DNA of 64,000 nucleotides, taken from assembly GCA_017525525.1 (NCBI GenBank), contig JAFXSQ010000005.1, positions 35,943 to 99,942 of the forward strand, given 5' to 3'. Below the pieces are notes generated by a model. The model searched no databases, was not told the origin of the DNA, and was given only the letters and a program-made list of their open reading frames with translations. Shown here piece after piece: positions 20,201 to 28,237 of this stretch (position 1 is the stretch's first letter; each line of letters starts with the position of its first letter). Origin of the DNA: Lachnospiraceae bacterium. GTDB lineage: Bacteria > Bacillota > Clostridia > Lachnospirales > Lachnospiraceae. The position numbers were made by a program, and so were the translations under genes.

Positions 20201-20245
20201 CTTCTTTTCCTGCTTTTCTTTCTTCAAATCCTCTTTGATGCCCAT
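17207..20245 (-). CDS. UvrD/PcrA-like SF1A helicase with C-terminal Fe-S PD-(D/E)XK nuclease
   Basis: A 1012-residue protein. Helicase motifs: CAGAGKTKTVTLRIV (Walker A, ~residue 40), FTRKAATELKSRI, YLTIDEYQDC (~259), VGDADQTIYQFRGSD (~297), IMTIHQSKGLEF and YVAITRAKKYLF (~715). The C-terminal ~230 residues are a RecB-family nuclease with a Cas4/AddB-like iron-sulfur signature: YYDCPYRFKLSNFYGF (~787), NGRIDLV (~897), IVDLKSAGKD (~916), QLKIYALGY, and the last three cysteines in CRSEKCATCYVKGLCG at the extreme end. It resembles a single-chain AddA-like enzyme but has no AddB partner nearby. GGAGG precedes the ATG, 21 bp after the AAA+/M41 gene. By family it is a 3'-5' translocase and nuclease on DNA. 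In this context it is probably part of the accessory system and not general recombination. Confidence 0.88.
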   Translation of the reverse strand: MGIKEDLKKEKQEKKLTGEQYAAVMCTDRDLEIIACAGAGKTKTVTLRIVNLIDDGVDPKSIVAITFTRKAATELKSRIYAAGEKYLKSTVGFADMFIGTIDAFCLNMLQDYVPEYAKYSVLDEIQARVFIERKSMGEDATGFKKSVIDKAFNLNKKYDRNISGYRYVESYGKKLKLYIDLVSMLNQSWFSVEHRDNWDDRLKGYVTNYNKALSEDKYFDFSGVIRKMIELLDPDSEVNHGVMDPVAAKIYERVKYLTIDEYQDCNPSQEKLVELFKKYGKEYGRDTNVCVVGDADQTIYQFRGSDEKNIIEFADKYGAERFYLNLDFRSTEAVIDIANAVIGNNHIKDTGYKRMERGKRPGYALEYEPGDTVWKSFANYNEEADFMVARIKELHGLGIPYSEMAVLLRNREYLYFGETVVEYQGVLAEKLKAEGIPYEVEGMNALYRTPEYKAFAALFRYIKERYFVSKSIPAEEGDGTKSKTIYRFKRKDELERDDEAYNETKAFWLEIDKYYGREGLTDGIDKALNYIEDTDWSAKKFGSDFNIQSIYQEFIGYLNVINMEGDEAAEQVMYNLGMTSRVISDFEKMFFTDMATVKLAKFVNHINEVADGLYAKGEDDNSYIRSDAVRIMTIHQSKGLEFAVVFIPAMVKEIYDRDNMKPYERDKMLKQGKIYGAVDAIEYIAGKNVTDWIPNYEVFGNRTEDARKLVYVAITRAKKYLFMTYSEAYGTQSQIPARFLDEAKKSAYLKEYSDEHTYTAERLPEMNSDPLPIVLNFSLLSNYYDCPYRFKLSNFYGFVQPYKDVQGYGKVLHEIMMHIHRAWIEGRRPNKAQIDKIAEEALFLPYANSAQLKKSLVGAKKCAEAYVKQNEANADKVIASEMNINLEMGQGVSVNGRIDLVKAVDDAGAEKVSIVDLKSAGKDAEQCLNAEQLKIYALGYENATGKKADYLEIYNLDHPDGSKNAREEVKQEVLESVRKGVIDAANNIRNNNLPKCRSEKCATCYVKGLCGK

Positions 20246-20266
20246 AGAATAATTCCTCCGAAATTA

Positions 20267-23200
20267 TCACTTCTTCTTGTAAAACTCCTTAAACGCCTTC
20301 ACCATATCCTCGCCGCTTATCTCTTTTTCCTCAAGCAGTCTTTTGGCGAAATATTCTATAAAGTCCTTGTGCTTGATGATAAGTTCCGTCGAGCGCTTGT
20401 CCTCTTCCTTCAGGATGTCCATGAACCTTACTTCTCCGAGTTCGCCCATGGCGTAGTCCTTTACCATGCTTCTTGCTATGCGCTTTGCGCGGTCGTAGTC
20501 GCTTAATACACCGGTAGCATTCTTTTTGAAGAATACGCGTTCAGCATTCCTTCCGCCAAGTAACCCCGCTATCTCATCGCGCAGTTCATCCTCGGTAAGG
20601 CTGCCGGGAGTTCTCTTGCCGAACACCACACGGCCATAACTGGACGCGCCGCTTCTCACGCTTATCTTATCCGGAACATGCTTCTTGTTCAGTGCATACC
20701 TTACAACTGCATGGCCGCACTCATGGATTGCAGTTCTATATTTTGATTCAGCGGTTATCTCCGAAGGATCGTAGAGCCTGTCACGGTTTGGCGCAGTTTC
20801 GATTATCTCCTTATGTCCCGGTATATCTTTTGCAAGGATTTCCTTGTACCCGGTGGCTGAGTTGATATCAAATCTTGCCGCTCTCTTCAAGATAATCTGA
20901 TGAATCACATGGTCCACAAAGCGACCGTTTCCAAAATTCGGTACCTCGCTGAAATAGCTCATCAGCTCGTATATCTTCTTTCTTGCAGCCTCCTTAGTCA
21001 CAAGTCCGTAAGCTTTCATCTTGCTGTCGTATATCTCCATAAGCTCATCCGGCGTATAATCCTCAAAGCTGAAGGTATATCCTATTCGCGACATTATACC
21101 GGGGTTGCTCTCAAGAAATTCCTGCATCTCATGAGTGTATCCGGCGAAAATGAACACCGTATCCTCCTTGCACTCCTCCATAGCTGTGAGCAACGCCTCC
21201 ACCGCCTCGTGTCCGTGACCGCGCATGCCGTTATCGGTAGCTTTTCCGCCGTCCGTCAGCGAATATGCCTCGTCTACGAACAGGACTCCGCCCCTGGCCT
21301 GCTTAACCATCTCTGCAGTCTTCTTCGCTGTCTCTGCCACAATTCCGGTAACGAGATCCTTCTTTTCGGCAACCACAAGCCTGTCAGACTTCAGTATTCC
21401 TACAGAGTACAGATCTTCCGCAATCTTTTTTGCAACCGTCGTCTTTCCGGTACCGGGATTTCCGGTGAATACCATGTGCATTGAGAAGCCGGGCAGGTTC
21501 ACTCCATGCTCTCTTAAGAACTTCTGGTACACAACCTGCTGCTTGAATTCCTCAAGCTTCTTCTTAAGCTCCGTCAAGCCGATCATGTCCGTGATTCCGA
21601 GTTTTCTCTTCTCCGGCATGATTGCTTCGAAATCTTCTTCAGTTATCTCTCTCTTTTCCGGAATCATATCCGCGGAAAAGCTTTCGCCCTCTCCGTATAT
21701 TCTTCTCGACCAGGCATCCTTTACCTGAGTGAAGATATTTCTTATCTCCCTTGCGTTCCCGAAGAATTCACCCGAGTGCTTTGACATGATGCAGTTCTCA
21801 AGGCTGTGCACGGCATCGTCCGCAAGTGTCATGTCCTCCGCCTTACACATCTCCCTGAATATACTCACAAGCTCTTCGGTTGAATAATCTGCGAATTCTA
21901 TCTCATCCGTAAACCTGCTTGACAAACCCGGATTGCTCTTCATCAGGCTTCGCATCTCGTCTTTATAACCTGCCATAATAACCACGAGATCGTCCGGATG
22001 GTTCTCCATGGCTATCATAATCTCATCCAAAGCCTGTTGTCCTTGATCGCCGTTATTGACAAAGGCATAAGCCTCATCTATAAACAGTACCCCGCCGTAA
22101 GCCTTCTCTATCACGCTCTTTGCTTTCATTCCGGTGGCCGCGCCCCAATGAGACATCAGGTCCGAAGGTTTTATCTCGACCAGTTTTTTCTTCCTGATAA
22201 GTCCCATGGAATAGTAAAGCTCCATAAGTCTTCTTGCAACCGTTGTCTTGCCGGTACCCGGATTGCCCGTGAACTTCATATGCAGCCGGCGCTTTTCCCT
22301 TTTTTTCCCGCGGTCCGCCTTGTTAACAAGCAGATTAGTGTATATGCTTTGCAGCTTTTCCTTTACATTTTCAAGTCCGATGAGGTCTTTCAACGACTCC
22401 AGCACAACTTCAGGTGTCTGCGCATCCGCGCTGTACTTCGGTATGCAGTCCTCAGTGATTTCATGACCACTTCTGAGTTTTTCGTAAAATAGCGTAAGTA
22501 TGCGGTTCTTAAGATCTCTCACGAAGGGCATGCCCTTAAGATCCGCATCACGATAAATGGCATGGATATACTTCTTCAGCTCATTCCTGAACTCCTGCTT
22601 AATTGAAAAAGCGTCCTCGTAATCCAACATACGAAGAGTTCTCTCCCATACCTGCTCCTCACTCATAGCCTCAATGTACACATGATACTTGAATGCCCGA
22701 TATATGAGCTCGGTATTCTCCTTATAGCTTTCCCTGAAAATGAACCGGTTTGTCACTATGATAAACGGACACCTCGGATTATCCCTCGTGAATCTTAAAA
22801 AGCTTTTCCATCCCTCCTGATATATCTCATATTCGCTTTTCTCACGTTCCAGCGCTCTTCCCGTTCCGGCCTCGACATTTATTGTCGGATGAGGCTTGAA
22901 GTCAAGAATACATACCAGTCCCTCAAGTTTTCTCCTCTTCTCTTCATCAGGAGTCGTATAAGCCTCCGTGAAGCCAAGCAGATTATCCGCCCTTACAAAC
23001 ACTGGCCTTTTATTCCCCAAAATAAGCCTATTTAAATACTGCATCAGCTCAGGATAGAAATCAGCCTCATCCTCGCAGATAACGATTAGGTTATTACTCG
23101 GGTAACCTATATCATACTTCATATCGTAATCAGCGTTCATCTGAAGCTTACTCGTCACAAAAGCACGGAGCTTCTCCATTGAGTGATCATTTATGTTTAC

Positions 23201-24655
23201 GCCGTTAAAGTCTATAAATTTTACTAATTGCTCTGTTTTGTTCAGTATCTTGTTATGATAATACTGATTTTTGTTTGCATCAGGATTTATGGACTTTGCG
23301 CCTTCTATCATATGTATGGTTTTATCCTCGGGATCATTACTGTAGAGCTTCATGATTTCTTTAACCGCATCTACACCTGTAACCTCCCGACCCGACTGCT
23401 TTAGCGCGAACTCATCATAATTTTCCTCCCATGCTTCAAAATATATGTCTCTTATTTTTTCTATGTCAGGGAGCATCTCCCAAAGCTTATCGTTGAGCTT
23501 TCTGTATTGCTCGAATATAACAGTATTCTTAAAATATATATCTAGCTTAAAGAATCTCTTCTGTATCTCTTCAAGCTTATCAAGCGTCAGATAAAACCTT
23601 GCGAGTCCTTTTACGCTTTCCTCCTTGTATCTGTCAACCTTTTCGTTTATTTCTTCCTGAGAATAACCGTCTCCCAGAGAGAAAATCGTACATTTGCTCT
23701 TTCCTGCCCATGCTCTTTCTCCTATCAAAAGCCAGAACGGTTTTACCTCGAGCATATCATAAAGCCACAGCGCCAGCAAATTGTCACCCGCAAGCTCGCA
23801 AGCTGCCTCCAGACCTTTTTCTTTCTCATATAACGTAAAGCTTTTATAAAGAACAAGCGCTTCGGATATCCTCTTTAATTCTTCACTGCCTCTCGGGAAA
23901 ATCGCCAGTACCGAATCCAACATGTGAAATATCAGTCTTATATCCAGTCTCTCGGCCACATTTTCCGCAACCCCGCCTATAGGCATGTTGTATTCCAGCT
24001 CACTCGGATGTTTATAAAAGCTTCTGAGAGCTTCTCTTGATGCTCCCCTGAAAACCATGTCATACGCAAACACCGGTACAAGGCACTCCTTCAGCAGATA
24101 GAATGCGTTTTGACTCAGTTCTTTCTTCGAATGCGAGAGGTCATGCCCGTATTTATCGTGGTACGCCCTTATCTCCTCCACATACTCGGGTTCGGCATAT
24201 ATGGCATCTCCGGGAAGGCCATACTCTCCGGGTAACTTGTATGTCATAGGATAATTCAATGGATCCACATAGGACAGCTTGCCGTTAAGAAGCCCGTATA
24301 CAATAGATGCACCATCTATGAAATAAAAAAGCTTTACGATTTCGTTCAAGGCTATCGCGGCTATTGCCTCATTTTTTGAAAAGAGCTTTTCCTTTCCGCT
24401 GCTTTTAAGCTCCTCTTCTATAACCGGCATGATTTCATTCACACTTGCGAACCAGTGATACAGCTCCGAAACGCCGAATCTGCGGTTCATCTCCCGGTAA
24501 GGACCGCCCATTTCCGCAAGCCTCAGCGCATCAGTCACAAGCTCAGCAAGTTTTTGATCAAACGCAGGCCTGCGCCGCTTACTTCTCTCGCCCACATGCA
24601 TCGCTCCGATTTCATCGAATTCTATGTCCAGTTTTAGTCCCCCGATGTTTATCAT
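20267..24655 (-). CDS. Tandem CbbX-type AAA+ ATPase fused to FtsH-type M41 protease domain (copy 2)
   Basis: 1462 residues, complete. Residues 1-~520: conserved unknown region, shared with copy 1. Residues ~520-740: AAA-like fold without Walker A (LIVICEDEADFYPEL, FIIVTNRFIFRES). Residues ~750-1010: CbbX/SpoVK AAA+ with TGNPGTGKTTVARR (~800) and VLFIDEAYAF (~858). Residues ~1020-1260: second AAA+ with TGNPGTGKTTVAKK (~1068) and VLFVDEAYSL (~1127). Residues ~1305-1462: M41 peptidase with HECGH (~1311) and the Asp of VLSDYDRAKRIARS (~1386). The HExxH-to-Asp spacing is about 75, close to that of FtsH. No membrane segment. The start codon lies 44 bp inside the preceding gene behind a perfect GGGAGGAGG site, implying translational coupling. 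By family: ATP-dependent soluble protease or protease-coupled remodeller; target unknown. Confidence 0.88.
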   Translation of the reverse strand: MINIGGLKLDIEFDEIGAMHVGERSKRRRPAFDQKLAELVTDALRLAEMGGPYREMNRRFGVSELYHWFASVNEIMPVIEEELKSSGKEKLFSKNEAIAAIALNEIVKLFYFIDGASIVYGLLNGKLSYVDPLNYPMTYKLPGEYGLPGDAIYAEPEYVEEIRAYHDKYGHDLSHSKKELSQNAFYLLKECLVPVFAYDMVFRGASREALRSFYKHPSELEYNMPIGGVAENVAERLDIRLIFHMLDSVLAIFPRGSEELKRISEALVLYKSFTLYEKEKGLEAACELAGDNLLALWLYDMLEVKPFWLLIGERAWAGKSKCTIFSLGDGYSQEEINEKVDRYKEESVKGLARFYLTLDKLEEIQKRFFKLDIYFKNTVIFEQYRKLNDKLWEMLPDIEKIRDIYFEAWEENYDEFALKQSGREVTGVDAVKEIMKLYSNDPEDKTIHMIEGAKSINPDANKNQYYHNKILNKTEQLVKFIDFNGVNINDHSMEKLRAFVTSKLQMNADYDMKYDIGYPSNNLIVICEDEADFYPELMQYLNRLILGNKRPVFVRADNLLGFTEAYTTPDEEKRRKLEGLVCILDFKPHPTINVEAGTGRALEREKSEYEIYQEGWKSFLRFTRDNPRCPFIIVTNRFIFRESYKENTELIYRAFKYHVYIEAMSEEQVWERTLRMLDYEDAFSIKQEFRNELKKYIHAIYRDADLKGMPFVRDLKNRILTLFYEKLRSGHEITEDCIPKYSADAQTPEVVLESLKDLIGLENVKEKLQSIYTNLLVNKADRGKKREKRRLHMKFTGNPGTGKTTVARRLMELYYSMGLIRKKKLVEIKPSDLMSHWGAATGMKAKSVIEKAYGGVLFIDEAYAFVNNGDQGQQALDEIMIAMENHPDDLVVIMAGYKDEMRSLMKSNPGLSSRFTDEIEFADYSTEELVSIFREMCKAEDMTLADDAVHSLENCIMSKHSGEFFGNAREIRNIFTQVKDAWSRRIYGEGESFSADMIPEKREITEEDFEAIMPEKRKLGITDMIGLTELKKKLEEFKQQVVYQKFLREHGVNLPGFSMHMVFTGNPGTGKTTVAKKIAEDLYSVGILKSDRLVVAEKKDLVTGIVAETAKKTAEMVKQARGGVLFVDEAYSLTDGGKATDNGMRGHGHEAVEALLTAMEECKEDTVFIFAGYTHEMQEFLESNPGIMSRIGYTFSFEDYTPDELMEIYDSKMKAYGLVTKEAARKKIYELMSYFSEVPNFGNGRFVDHVIHQIILKRAARFDINSATGYKEILAKDIPGHKEIIETAPNRDRLYDPSEITAESKYRTAIHECGHAVVRYALNKKHVPDKISVRSGASSYGRVVFGKRTPGSLTEDELRDEIAGLLGGRNAERVFFKKNATGVLSDYDRAKRIARSMVKDYAMGELGEVRFMDILKEEDKRSTELIIKHKDFIEYFAKRLLEEKEISGEDMVKAFKEFYKKK

Positions 24656-25856
24656 TATGGCCTCCTCCCTGCTTTTCCTTATCTTTTAACTCTTTTGCCT
24701 CGTAAGCGTCCATTATCTCCATCTCGCTCTGTGTAACCGTTGTGCTGACAGCTTCTGCGGCATTCACATCTGCCTCGTCAAAAAAGTCTTTATAATACCA
24801 ATCGGTGCCTGCCGGCATAAGGCCGTTTACGCCCTTATAACCCTCATATACAGTATTGCTCATCAATATGCTTCTATATGCTTTTAATGCGCGGTCAAGC
24901 TCCGTAAAGCGCTCCGTGGTCATCTCGACATGATATGCGAATCCCCCCGGCTCAACATCGCCTGACTCCTTCTTCTCAAGGTCCGAAAACCATCTGACAA
25001 CAGGATAGCAGTTCTGCCCCCCTTTTAGATCGTCAAACAGTTTTCTGCCGATTATGTACAATCCCGCTCCACTCTTTGCATCGATATGAAGCGGAAGAAA
25101 CACGCTTTCAATTTCCGTGTCATTCTTTTTTACAAGGCTTCGGTATGTAAGTGAAATCCGCCTTACAAATTCATCCGAGAAAACATCCATGCGAAAATCC
25201 ATGGCGCGTTCTCTCGAAGCATTGTGCGCAGTTCTCCCTGCTGCCTCGCCTTTTTTCTCGCCCTCGTACTCACGCAGCGAATTGAGCATGGCTATGGAGT
25301 CCTTGTCCCTCCCGACCGCTTTGATAGCCTCGGGACGAACCTCCCTTACCTCCTTGCCTTCATCATTCTCCGCATCTATCACTTTTATTCCATATCCCTT
25401 GTTCCTGAAGGTATCGGTGATAACTCCGCGCAAAAGAGCGCTTAAGCAGTTTGAATACTCCTGCTCCAGGTCGCCTGCGCCTGCCCCATCGTCAAGCTTC
25501 TTTTCAAGCTTTTTAGGAAGCCTGTTTCTATCCTTTATCAGCTCGCAGAGAACCTCCGTGTAGTCACGTTCCTCCGTCAGGCCATGAACAAAATACGAAT
25601 CATGCGCAGCCTTAAGCAGGATGTACTTGTCCCGGATACTCTTTGTTTTAAGCTGTTCCTTTATCTCCCCGGGGTTAAGCGCAAGCAGCGCAGCCTTTTC
25701 ATCCCTTATGTCACTGAACATCCTGTATATGATACTCTGCTCCCGATTACGACTCTTACAGCCCTTTTCAAGCTTGTCAAGCTCCGTTCTCTTGCGCCAG
25801 TCCTCCCAAAGCTTCTCATACAGCTCAGCCTCGCTTTTTACTCCGGAAGCAGTCAT
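24612..25856 (-). CDS. Unknown protein upstream of AAA+/M41 protease
   Basis: 414 residues, no family recognised. The N-terminal half is helical and charged, and the C-terminal ~200 residues look like a mixed alpha/beta domain (VFLPLHIDAKSGAGLYIIG, YPVVRWFSDLEKK, GGFAYHVEMTTERF). The tail is hydrophilic and encoded by DNA that also carries the ribosome binding site and start of the AAA+/M41 gene (44 bp overlap). Its own start overlaps the previous stop as ATGA. No signal peptide or membrane segment. The double overlap argues that this protein, its upstream neighbour and the protease are made together, possibly as an adaptor or substrate-selector set. That role is inference. Confidence 0.75.
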   Translation of the reverse strand: MTASGVKSEAELYEKLWEDWRKRTELDKLEKGCKSRNREQSIIYRMFSDIRDEKAALLALNPGEIKEQLKTKSIRDKYILLKAAHDSYFVHGLTEERDYTEVLCELIKDRNRLPKKLEKKLDDGAGAGDLEQEYSNCLSALLRGVITDTFRNKGYGIKVIDAENDEGKEVREVRPEAIKAVGRDKDSIAMLNSLREYEGEKKGEAAGRTAHNASRERAMDFRMDVFSDEFVRRISLTYRSLVKKNDTEIESVFLPLHIDAKSGAGLYIIGRKLFDDLKGGQNCYPVVRWFSDLEKKESGDVEPGGFAYHVEMTTERFTELDRALKAYRSILMSNTVYEGYKGVNGLMPAGTDWYYKDFFDEADVNAAEAVSTTVTQSEMEIMDAYEAKELKDKEKQGGGHNDKHRGTKTGHRIR

Positions 25857-27130
25857 ACAAACAACCTCACTCTTTTCATCTCTTCGTCGATAAGCTTTGC
25901 GGTTTCATCCACACGGTGCTCAACAAGTCCGTATGCCTTACCGAAAGCCATGGCCGAAAGCTCATGCCTATAGAGGAAGATGTCTATCATCTCGATAATA
26001 TCCTCCTCCATATTCGCACGCTCTACCGTAAATAACTTCTCCCTTAAGCGCATATATGTCTCGGGAAGTCTGTCACAGCTTCCTATATGCTCCTTCCAGT
26101 TCTTTCTGGTCTCCTCGCATAGCTCTATCTGGATTTTCAGATACTGCTCTTCCCACTCCTGCTGCCTTAAGTATTCCTCGTAATCTAACTGCGGAGGCTG
26201 GTCATCATCATCATCGTCATTATTATAGGGATCATCCTTATCTGTCTCATACTCCTCGTACTCAGGATCATCCGGTGTGACGACCTTGACATTTATCTTT
26301 ACCTTTTCGCCACCGAGCATTATCTCGGATGTTTCCCACACTTCACTGCTTTTGATTTCCTCTGTATCAACTTTTTCTTCTGTGTTTCCTTCTGTATTTT
26401 CTTCAGATAGTTCCTCGTTACTTTCTTCGCTGCTCTCTTCCGTTTTTTCCTTTCCGGCTTCCTCATTTTCCGGCTGAGCATTATTTCCATTCTGAGTATT
26501 GTTCGCCGGCGGAAGCACTATCGGCTCGTCGTCAACCACATTATCCGGCTCTTCAAACTGCTGACCGACGATATCCATATAAGCCTCATTCGCAATAGCC
26601 TTCTCCTCAGCATTATAGCTATCCCTTATCATCTTATCGGTAAGATAATAATAGGCGTCATTCAGGCTGTAAATGAATTCCATATCCCAGTACTCACTCA
26701 GCCTGTCGGACTCCTCATACCCGATAAACGTACCCCTATCCTTAAGCTTAAATCCGCTATCCTTTACCGCTTCTATTATTTCCTTAAATGTTGTCTTTAC
26801 ACTGTATTCGGTGTCAAATGCATAGCCGGGCATAACATAAGGCGCAACGATAGCGCAGTAAAGCACATCCCTGTAGAAATCAATCGTCTCCTGCCCGGGA
26901 AACTCCTTTACGCTCACTGTCTTTTCATGATACTCTGTGAAGGCTCCGATCAGCTCGTCCAAAAAAGCCTCGACCTTATCCTTGTCAAGCTTATCGTCAT
27001 CTCCCGTCACAAAGGGAAGAAAGCTCTCCTTCCTTCCGAGAACCGTATCCTTTATATCCTCTAAGCTTTTATCCAGACTCTTTGTCCTGTAAAAGCAGTC
27101 TGTATTTGCCTCTGCATTATACTCTTTCAT
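25853..27130 (-). CDS. Unknown acidic protein with low-complexity linker
   Basis: 425 residues from the ATG with GGAGGG five bases upstream; an in-frame ATG 36 bp earlier lacks a good site and falls inside the palindrome described below. Residues ~1-200 and ~320-425 are helical domains. They are joined by an acidic linker with runs of Glu/Ser/Asn and then a run of Asp (DDPYNNDDDDDDQPPQ). There is no catalytic motif, signal peptide or membrane segment. It is the first gene after a well-formed promoter and overlaps the next gene by ATGA. The long acidic linker suggests a scaffold or nucleic-acid mimic, but that is speculation. Confidence 0.75.
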   Translation of the reverse strand: MKEYNAEANTDCFYRTKSLDKSLEDIKDTVLGRKESFLPFVTGDDDKLDKDKVEAFLDELIGAFTEYHEKTVSVKEFPGQETIDFYRDVLYCAIVAPYVMPGYAFDTEYSVKTTFKEIIEAVKDSGFKLKDRGTFIGYEESDRLSEYWDMEFIYSLNDAYYYLTDKMIRDSYNAEEKAIANEAYMDIVGQQFEEPDNVVDDEPIVLPPANNTQNGNNAQPENEEAGKEKTEESSEESNEELSEENTEGNTEEKVDTEEIKSSEVWETSEIMLGGEKVKINVKVVTPDDPEYEEYETDKDDPYNNDDDDDDQPPQLDYEEYLRQQEWEEQYLKIQIELCEETRKNWKEHIGSCDRLPETYMRLREKLFTVERANMEEDIIEMIDIFLYRHELSAMAFGKAYGLVEHRVDETAKLIDEEMKRVRLFV

Positions 27131-27147
27131 AAGACCCTCCGTTTCCG

Positions 27148-27171
27148 ACTGTGCGCGGATTTGCACACAGT
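27148..27171. promoter_or_regulatory. Candidate operator palindrome
   Basis: A 24-bp inverted repeat with arms ACTGTGYGC and GCRCACAGT around a 6-bp centre. It lies just downstream of the -10 box, over the expected transcription start, and upstream of the ribosome binding site of the acidic-protein gene. Position and symmetry fit a repressor operator or a 5' mRNA hairpin. I did not see the same palindrome elsewhere in the window. Confidence 0.5.
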
Positions 27172-27175
27172 CTTA

Positions 27176-27204
27176 ATTATACTAAAATCAAGTTTTTTTT
27201 ACAA
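27176..27204 (-). promoter_or_regulatory. Promoter of the acidic protein-AAA+/M41-UvrD operon
   Basis: On the minus strand TTGTAA, 17 bp, TATAAT. The -35 box overlaps the stop codon of the preceding gene. It would drive the tightly packed genes from the acidic protein through the AAA+/M41 protease, the helicase-nuclease and the coiled-coil protein. Confidence 0.65.
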
Positions 27205-28131
27205 GAATTTATCACGGCACTTCATGATGTGCAGAGGACCTGCGACAAGCAGTGTCCACACGGTTTCCGCAGCACATTTAGACTTGTAATAAGCCTTATT
27301 CTCATCCGTCGGGGCAAACTCCCTGATCTTTATATTGATCAGATCTCCCTGCGCGTAATAAAGCCAGTTCATGGCTGAAATCAGCGCATCCGCTACGGTA
27401 CGCTCCCTTCCGAACTTTGCCCTCCACTCAGCTTCCTCTTCCCTAAAGTAAAGCAGGTTCGTTCCGAAAAAGCTTCGTTCTGCGTTAGACTCTACACAAG
27501 CCTCGTCGAGCCGCATCAGGCAGTCCATGTAATCAGCTGTAGGAAGCCTCAAAAAAGGCATTACACTTCTGTTAAGCCTGTCCGTATATTCTTCTCCGGG
27601 CACGGTTGCAAGAGAATACGGCGAATCCAGCAGAAACGCTACAAAGCTGTCTGCGCCATGAACCTTTTCAAAATTATAATCCTCGTTTTCACTGTGGAGC
27701 AAAAGCGCTTCTATGTCGCAGCAGCCCACAACGGATAGCTTGAAGAGAAGCCCCGCGGGAGGCTGCGGTTCGGTACCGTTAAGCTTCCTCCTGTCCTTGA
27801 CCATACAGAAGGTTTCCCTTCGTTCCATCTCGGCAAGGAGTTCTCTGTACGAGTGCCTGCTGATGTACGCTATAGCTTCCTTCGCATCCTTAAGCATGCC
27901 CTCCGCTATCTCTGCGCATATCTTTTCATTGTGCTTAAAGCAGCAGTTGAACAGATTTAAGCTTTCATCTGCATACCTTAACACCTTATCCATAACCAGG
28001 GAGCGGCTTAAGCCCCGCCCCTCCTTTGCCGCCCTAAGCACATCGTCTAAGCTGTATCGCTCTACCTTACAGCCCGCACTATTTGCGCTCTCGGGTCTTA
28101 ACAATTCCTCAAGTGACATTCTCTCTGACAT
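27199..28131 (-). CDS. Unknown cytoplasmic protein
   Basis: 310 residues starting MSERMSLEELLRPE after a strong AGGAGGTG site. Mostly helical with several cysteines (FNCCFKHNEKICAE, VVGCCDIEALLL), no membrane segment and no motif I recognise. It lies between the VirD4-like ATPase (106 bp, filled by a palindromic repeat) and the internal promoter of the next operon. Probably part of the accessory cluster by position alone. Confidence 0.7.
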   Translation of the reverse strand: MSERMSLEELLRPESANSAGCKVERYSLDDVLRAAKEGRGLSRSLVMDKVLRYADESLNLFNCCFKHNEKICAEIAEGMLKDAKEAIAYISRHSYRELLAEMERRETFCMVKDRRKLNGTEPQPPAGLLFKLSVVGCCDIEALLLHSENEDYNFEKVHGADSFVAFLLDSPYSLATVPGEEYTDRLNRSVMPFLRLPTADYMDCLMRLDEACVESNAERSFFGTNLLYFREEEAEWRAKFGRERTVADALISAMNWLYYAQGDLINIKIREFAPTDENKAYYKSKCAAETVWTLLVAGPLHIMKCRDKFL

Positions 28132-28150
28132 ACACTACACCTCCTAATAT

Positions 28151-28226
28151 AAGACTCTTCGCGCCGCTTAAGTCGTGACACGCAATCAGATTCACGACTT
28201 AAACGGCTTTAACCCGAAGAATCTTT
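28151..28226. repeat. Dispersed palindromic repeat, family A (long hairpin form)
   Basis: A near-perfect inverted repeat: AAGACTCTTCG and CGCTTAAGTCGTGA on one arm, TCACGACTTAAACGGC and CCGAAGAATCTTT on the other. It fills the gap between the VirD4-like gene and the 310-residue protein gene, and should form a long mRNA hairpin. Confidence 0.75.
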
Positions 28227-28237
28227 CATAATCTGCT

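Noticed and set aside
17207-20245. Calling the UvrD-like helicase-nuclease AddA
   Set aside because: AddA works with AddB, which is not adjacent; the iron-sulfur cysteines are on this chain, whereas in AddAB they are on AddB.
20267-24655. Calling the AAA+/M41 proteins FtsH
   Set aside because: There is no transmembrane segment, and the AAA+ modules are of the CbbX/SpoVK type, duplicated, with a long unique N-terminus.
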